Shown here piece by piece: positions 60,031 through 64,000 of a stretch of DNA of 64,000 nucleotides (positions are counted from its first letter, which is position 1; the number at the start of each line of letters is the position of its first letter). The translations under genes were made by a program, and so were the position numbers. The stretch is from the NCBI RefSeq assembly GCF_003050905.1, contig NZ_QAOT01000015.1. One strand, written 5' to 3'. The notes beneath the pieces were generated by a model. That model searched no databases and was not told where the DNA came from. It saw only the letters and a list, made by a program, of their open reading frames with translations. Source of the stretch: Cereibacter_A azotoformans. GTDB lineage: Bacteria > Pseudomonadota > Alphaproteobacteria > Rhodobacterales > Rhodobacteraceae.

Positions 60031-61302
60031 CTAAACTGCGATCCCGGCCGCGCTCGGCTCTTCCGGCAGCAGATCCGCGAAGCCCGCCAGGCGCGCGATC
60101 TCGGAACTGATCGCCGTGGCGGCTTCCACGAGGAACGGCGCGGCGAACGACGTGTAGTTCCGGCCGGTGACCGTGAAGCTCTTGCGGTGCCCGACGACGG
60201 CGCCAGCAACGGCTTCGGCGATGCCTAGCCGCTCCTGGGCGAGCGTCACGACCGTGCGGCGGGCAGTGTGCGGCGACACGTCGGTGATGCCAGCCCGGTC
60301 ACACAGACGCTTGAAGGCGGCATACCCGCCGCCGTAGTGCTCGCCCTGTCGCAACGTCGGCAGCACGAAGTCGCCGCGCCGGTCGAGGCTCGACAGCAGC
60401 TTGACGACGGGCGCCCCCAGCGGACGCAGTGACCGACCTTCCTTGCTGTCGTCCAGCGTGGCAGTCGCATGAGCGAGGTCGAGCGCATCCCACCGCAGAG
60501 CCTCGATCTCGCTCTTCCGCCAGCCGGTGAGACAGGTCAGCTTGGCGAAGGCGACAGTCTGCCAGTACTGATCGTCTGCTTCTCGAATGACCTTGCCCAA
60601 GCTCACAAGCTCGTCGTCGCTGAAGCGCCGATGCCGCACGTTGTCGGCCGGGGTCTTCACACCGGATGTCGGGTTCGTCTCAATGATGCCCCGGTCAACC
60701 GCATAGGAGAAGATACCGCCCAGCAAGCCCGCGGTTCTGGCAGCCGTTCCCTTGCCACCTCTCACGTTGATGGTGCCGCGCAACTTGTCGCTCTTCCCCT
60801 TCACGGCAGTCTTCCCGGCGATCACGTCGCGGACGAGTCCGGCCACGTCGGCGCGGGTGATGTCGATCACGAGCTTCCGCCCCAGCAACGGCTTGATATG
60901 CCGGGCGATCCGGCCCCGGTCAGTGACGAGCGTGCTGGCCTTCTTAGATCGGCCGCCCTTCCCCAGGATCAGGCCCTTGTCGGCAGCCTTGAGGTAGTCG
61001 TCGCACAACTCGGCCAGCGTGATCGACTTGCGCCGGGTCAGCTTCTCTTCCTGCGGGTCTTCGCCGGCCGCCACCTCGCCCAGCTTGATCCGGGCCTGCT
61101 TCCGGGCTTCGTCCGGCGTAACGGCGCCATGGTTGCCGATCTTGAAGAACCGCTGCCGGCCGTTCTGCCGGTAGCGCACGACATAGGTTTTCGTCCCGCT
61201 CGGCCACACGCGGATGCCGAAGCCCGACATCTCGTCGTCCCATTCGAAGTAGTCCCGCTCCCGCGCTTCGAGACCGTCAACCGCCCTCTTGTTCAGCTTC
61301 AT
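60031..61302 (-). CDS. int: Tyrosine integrase (P4-type, DUF4102 N-terminus)
   Basis: 423 residues from MKLNKRAVDGLEARERDYFEWDDE, the usual opening of P4-like integrases; a GTG at 61335 extends it by 11 residues. The N-terminal arm-binding domain (GFGIRVWPSGTKTYVVRYRQNG) precedes the core domain. Catalytic residues: Arg in LTGWRKSEIEALRW, H-x-x-R in SPHTARRTVVTLA, His in VVGHRKSFT, Tyr in TGRNYTSFAAP. It recombines the tRNA-Arg att sites. An inverted AGTGAGC lies in its upstream region, so its own product may repress it. Confidence 0.93.
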   Translation of the reverse strand: MKLNKRAVDGLEARERDYFEWDDEMSGFGIRVWPSGTKTYVVRYRQNGRQRFFKIGNHGAVTPDEARKQARIKLGEVAAGEDPQEEKLTRRKSITLAELCDDYLKAADKGLILGKGGRSKKASTLVTDRGRIARHIKPLLGRKLVIDITRADVAGLVRDVIAGKTAVKGKSDKLRGTINVRGGKGTAARTAGLLGGIFSYAVDRGIIETNPTSGVKTPADNVRHRRFSDDELVSLGKVIREADDQYWQTVAFAKLTCLTGWRKSEIEALRWDALDLAHATATLDDSKEGRSLRPLGAPVVKLLSSLDRRGDFVLPTLRQGEHYGGGYAAFKRLCDRAGITDVSPHTARRTVVTLAQERLGIAEAVAGAVVGHRKSFTVTGRNYTSFAAPFLVEAATAISSEIARLAGFADLLPEEPSAAGIAV

Positions 61303-61368
61303 CTTGCCCTCGATCCACCGCTTCCCCTTGCTCACTGTAGAGGCCCTTCCCGAAGGCAGTTCTCAGCA

Positions 61369-61389
61369 CAGTGAGCGTATAGTGAGCAG
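61369..61389 (+). repeat. Arm-type integrase site candidate, right copy
   Basis: Identical 21 bp to 47220-47240 (AGTGAGCGTATAGTGAGCAG plus the preceding C). Located 67 bp upstream of the integrase start and 129 bp inside attR. A single inverted half-site, GCTCACT, is at 61330-61336. Confidence 0.6.
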
Positions 61390-61518
61390 TTGAAAGCGAC
61401 TTCCGGCAAGAGGCGCAAAAGAGGTGAAAACGGCTGAAACGCCCTAAGCTACTGTTATAACTTGCCTATGCGCATCCGCGCAATCTTGCGCAAAGTGTCG
61501 CAAATGGCTTGTGCTTTT

Positions 61519-61568
61519 CCTCCGAAGGCAGAGGTCACACGTTCGAATCGTGTCGGGTGCGCCATAAA
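61519..61568 (+). repeat. Right attachment site (attR), 3' fragment of tRNA-Arg
   Basis: 50 bp matching 47129-47178 with one mismatch. Only the anticodon-loop-to-CCA part is present; the preceding bases (GGCTTGTGCTTTT) do not form the 5' half, so this is not a working tRNA. The stretch 61390-61518 upstream is AT-richer and carries no gene. Confidence 0.92.
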
Positions 61569-61644
61569 TCAGACAGTTAGCGGCTAGCTGGACAGCAGCG
61601 CCACGAATACGCCCCGGAAACGGGCGGTTTCGAGCGCTGCGCGG

Positions 61645-62736
61645 TCATTTCCGGCGCCTCTCCATCGCCTCGACGGCGCTCGCCTGATGGTCCGGATGGT
61701 GGTGGGCGTAAACCTCCTCCATCGTCTCCCGCGACACGCCGAAGAATCCGCCCGCCTCCCACATGTCGGCACCCCGCTGCATCGCCCAGGTGATCGCCGT
61801 GTGGCGAAGGACATGCGGCGTCGTGTCGGACAGATCGATCTCGCGCCCTGCCCTCGCCGCCATCTCGGCGGCTTTCACCACGGCTCCCGCCCAGGCCTTC
61901 TTGATGTCGGCGACCCGGTTGCCTTCGCTGGTCTGGACGACAAACCGCCGGCCGCTGCGGGCTCCGGCCGCAAGGAGCGCGCGGAGTTGCCGCGGAAGCC
62001 TCACCGAAGGCTGGCGCTTGTTCGTCTCGCGCTTCCCGCTGCCAGCCCTGTAGAGGACGCCGCGCTCGGTATCGACCCAGCCCGCGTCTGTGCCGGGCTG
62101 GTTGATGCGCAGGCCGAGCAGGGCCGTCTTCCGGGTGCCCGTGTAGAGACCGGCCACGATGAACCACGCGAGGTGACGACCGTCGCGGCGCAGGTTCCGG
62201 GCCGCCCGCAGGAGCCAGTAGGCCTCCTCCTGCGTCAGCCAGCGCTCCCGGGCCCTGGGCTTCTCTGGTAGCGTCACCTTCGGCGCGCTGAGAAGATGGC
62301 CCTCCCGGACGCAGTGATTCAGCGCCGCCTGCAGCGTGCCCAGCTCGCGCCGGATCGTGCCCGGCGCCCTGCCCCGCTGGCGGGCGTAGGTACGGCACGT
62401 CTCTCCCCGGATCGCCGCCACCCTGAGGTTACCCCAGAAGGTCATCAGCGCCTCGATGGCGTAGCCGATCCGCTGGGGATCCGCGACGGTGGGGCCATGC
62501 TCCTCCCCATAGAGGGTGAGCGCATGGGCCACCGTCATCTCGTCCGCGGCGAGGCAGCTTCTCGGTCTCGCTCGCTGGTCTCGGTCGGCAATGTAAGCCG
62601 CGAGAGCCGTTTCAGCTTCGCCGCGGTGGCCAGTGCGGGTCGAGATCTCGCAGGCGCCGTCTCGGATGACCCAGACCGGGGAACGGCCGGTCCGGGTGAC
62701 GAGATAGAGACGGGCGCCTTTGGACGGACGCGACAT
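61645..62736 (-). CDS. Second tyrosine recombinase, adjacent to attR
   Basis: 363 residues. Catalytic Arg is in LYTGTRKTALLGL, H-x-x-R in TPHVLRHTAITWAM, and the Tyr in ETMEEVYAHHHPD. The usual third His/Trp position reads AGGFFGVS, as in a subgroup of integrases ending YxHHHPD. It is unrelated in sequence to the island integrase. Its 3' end lies 77 bp from attR, so it probably belongs to a second element inserted at the same tRNA end and extending to the right. It looks complete. Confidence 0.85.
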   Translation of the reverse strand: MSRPSKGARLYLVTRTGRSPVWVIRDGACEISTRTGHRGEAETALAAYIADRDQRARPRSCLAADEMTVAHALTLYGEEHGPTVADPQRIGYAIEALMTFWGNLRVAAIRGETCRTYARQRGRAPGTIRRELGTLQAALNHCVREGHLLSAPKVTLPEKPRARERWLTQEEAYWLLRAARNLRRDGRHLAWFIVAGLYTGTRKTALLGLRINQPGTDAGWVDTERGVLYRAGSGKRETNKRQPSVRLPRQLRALLAAGARSGRRFVVQTSEGNRVADIKKAWAGAVVKAAEMAARAGREIDLSDTTPHVLRHTAITWAMQRGADMWEAGGFFGVSRETMEEVYAHHHPDHQASAVEAMERRRK

Positions 62737-62760
62737 TGCTCAACAAGCTCCTGCAACTCG

Positions 62761-63860
62761 TCAGGTCTCAGCCGCTTGTGCGGGCAGGTCCATGATGGTG
62801 TCTGCAATTGCATCGCGAACGGCTTCGGCACCATGACCGGCAAGAGCCGGTCCATTCTTGATGGACCTGGTCGCTCCATGGCCCTCCATCCGCGGCAGAT
62901 GCAGCAACATCGTGAAGCGCGTGGTCCGTTCGACCAGGGTGCCGATTGCCGAACTGCCGAGGCCAAGGATGAGATCTCCCTCCCAGTGGCCCGGCACCTC
63001 CCTGTCGCCCACTTCCGCCGGGCGGTCGCTGATCATCAGTGCATCCCCGACGAAAGCCTTGCCTCGGTTTCGGGCGCGCTCCCGGGGGAGACGTAGCGCT
63101 CGGCCCGAGCGCAGGCAGGCGGAAAGCTCCCGCTTCAGCGCGCCACGCCCCTGAATGTAGAGCGCCTGATAGATCGCTTCGTGGCTGATGCGCATGGTCG
63201 GGTCCTCGGGAAAATCCATCTTCAATCGCTGCGCGATCTGTTCCGGGCTCCATGCCAGGGACCATCGTCGCTTTGCCGGTGAACCGCCCGCCGCTTCTTC
63301 CATACCACGACAGGCCCGTCGAAGGCGACGCCGTCCGGCGTGGCGATCACACCCGCGAGCCGGTCCTGCACGTAGTCACGCAGGGCCGGATTGTTCGCGA
63401 GCTTGCTGGTCTTAGGTCGTTGGGCTGCACGGCCCGCATGCCACTGCGCGGTGATGGCGCGGCAATCGAAATCCCCGCCACGGGTCGCGGAGTTGCGCCT
63501 GATCTCGCGTGAGATCGTGCTCGGCGAACGCCCCAGCTTCCGGGCGATGGCGCGCACCCCGGTCTTCCGCGCGCACTCCAGAGCGATTTCCTCACGCTCG
63601 GCAAAGGAAAGGCTGCGGCCCAGCGGCCGGGGTGCAGAAGGGGCCAAATGTGTGGGTGGCATCCCGCCAGAACTCCGAAACCAACGGCTTCCGACAGGAG
63701 CAGAGACACCAGCTTCGACACCAGCCTCTTCGCTCGAGAGACCTGCTGCGATTCCCCGCCAGAACCGACACAGGTTCTCACGTCGCCAGGCAGGCGGCCG
63801 CCCTGGCGAGGACAGTTTGCGCCGAGTGGACCGTCCGGATTGTCGTTTTCCCGTTGCCAT
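62761..63860 (-). pseudogene. IS30-family transposase, frameshifted and 3'-truncated
   Basis: The N-terminal part (63860 to about 63275) carries the IS30 helix-turn-helix SFAEREEIALECARKTGVRAIARKLGRSPSTISREIRRN. After VVVWKKRRAVHRQ the frame breaks near 63272 (CAAAG). It continues in another frame with KRRWSLAWSPEQIAQRL, the DDE-domain start GHWEGDLILG and ERTTRFTMLLHLP. The reading ends at 62761 after LPAQAAET, before the second Asp and the Glu, so the catalytic triad is incomplete. A possible left end, GGTGTTGCGACGATCGGTTG, is near 63880. The last 140 bases (63861-64000) hold no gene I can support. Confidence 0.8.
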
Positions 63861-64000
63861 CTACACCTCCAAAATCGGCGGTGTTGCGACGATCGGTTGA
63901 ATCCGTGTAGAGCGTCAACCTTCTTGGCCGTGACCGACAACCAGGATGGCCGGTTTTGACCGCTGCGGTCGTTGGTGTTACTCGGCGCTGATCTCCCTAA

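Noticed and set aside
60031..61335. GTG start at 61335 for the integrase
   Set aside because: The ATG at 61302 gives the standard P4-type N-terminus and has a better ribosome site; the extension lies over an AGTGAGC half-site.
61519..61568. A second tRNA-Arg gene
   Set aside because: Only the 3' part from the anticodon loop is present; the 5' half is missing, so it is an att remnant.
62761..63860. Programmed frameshift making a functional IS30 transposase
   Set aside because: Even if the frames were joined near 63272, the product would still end before the rest of the catalytic triad, so the copy is broken.

Overview
The window is high-GC DNA from an alphaproteobacterium of the Rhodobacter/Cereibacter group. 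The evidence is the gene set: a class I lysyl-tRNA synthetase, an RpoHII-like sigma factor behind an RpoE-type promoter, phosphatidylcholine synthase, a TrcR/DUF1013 regulator, and the acs-adk-DUF4212-symporter block. This is inference from gene content; no 16S or other species marker lies in the window.

Positions 1-47097 are mostly chromosomal core. The order is: a truncated SRPBCC gene and nudC; the 4.5S RNA gene with dnaX-ybaB-recR; an acyltransferase-like membrane protein, trcR, a secreted RNase T2 and a lipocalin; an M3 oligopeptidase, moeB and a flavin-type oxidase; a SulP transporter. Next comes acs-adk-DUF4212-symporter-DUF294-response regulator-exonuclease (14.2-23.9 kb), which looks like an acetate/solute uptake and sensing block. 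Then follow truA, a ycjX/ycjF-like pair, ileS with a candidate Ile-codon attenuator, an EamA exporter, pcs next to betC (choline and phosphatidylcholine), a cold shock gene, ettA, nadD, osmC, lysK, a PBP4-type carboxypeptidase, coaBC, rpoHII-chaN, and cobU-cobC. Two families of intergenic palindromes recur here, one with a conserved tandem G-A internal loop.

Positions 47129-61518 (14,390 bp) form an integrated element at the 3' end of a tRNA-Arg(CCG) gene. It is bounded by 50-bp direct repeats (49/50 identical). It carries an integrase, a divergent repressor/early-gene switch with a clear palindromic operator, an AlpA-like factor, a TOPRIM-DUF3987 replication protein, and a complete capsid and packaging set (portal, protease-capsid fusion, head-tail connector, HNH, TerS, TerL). 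It has no tail, baseplate, holin or lysin gene. That layout matches a capsid-forming phage-inducible chromosomal island: a satellite that builds and fills its own heads but must borrow tails and lysis from a helper phage. Within it I see 20-bp arm-type repeats at both ends, three copies of a triple 9-mer repeat, and a second palindrome in front of the portal operon.

Positions 61519-64000 hold the right att copy. A second, unrelated tyrosine recombinase directly abuts it, suggesting tandem insertion at the same tRNA. A frameshifted and truncated IS30-type transposase follows. No CRISPR array, rRNA or riboswitch was recognised.
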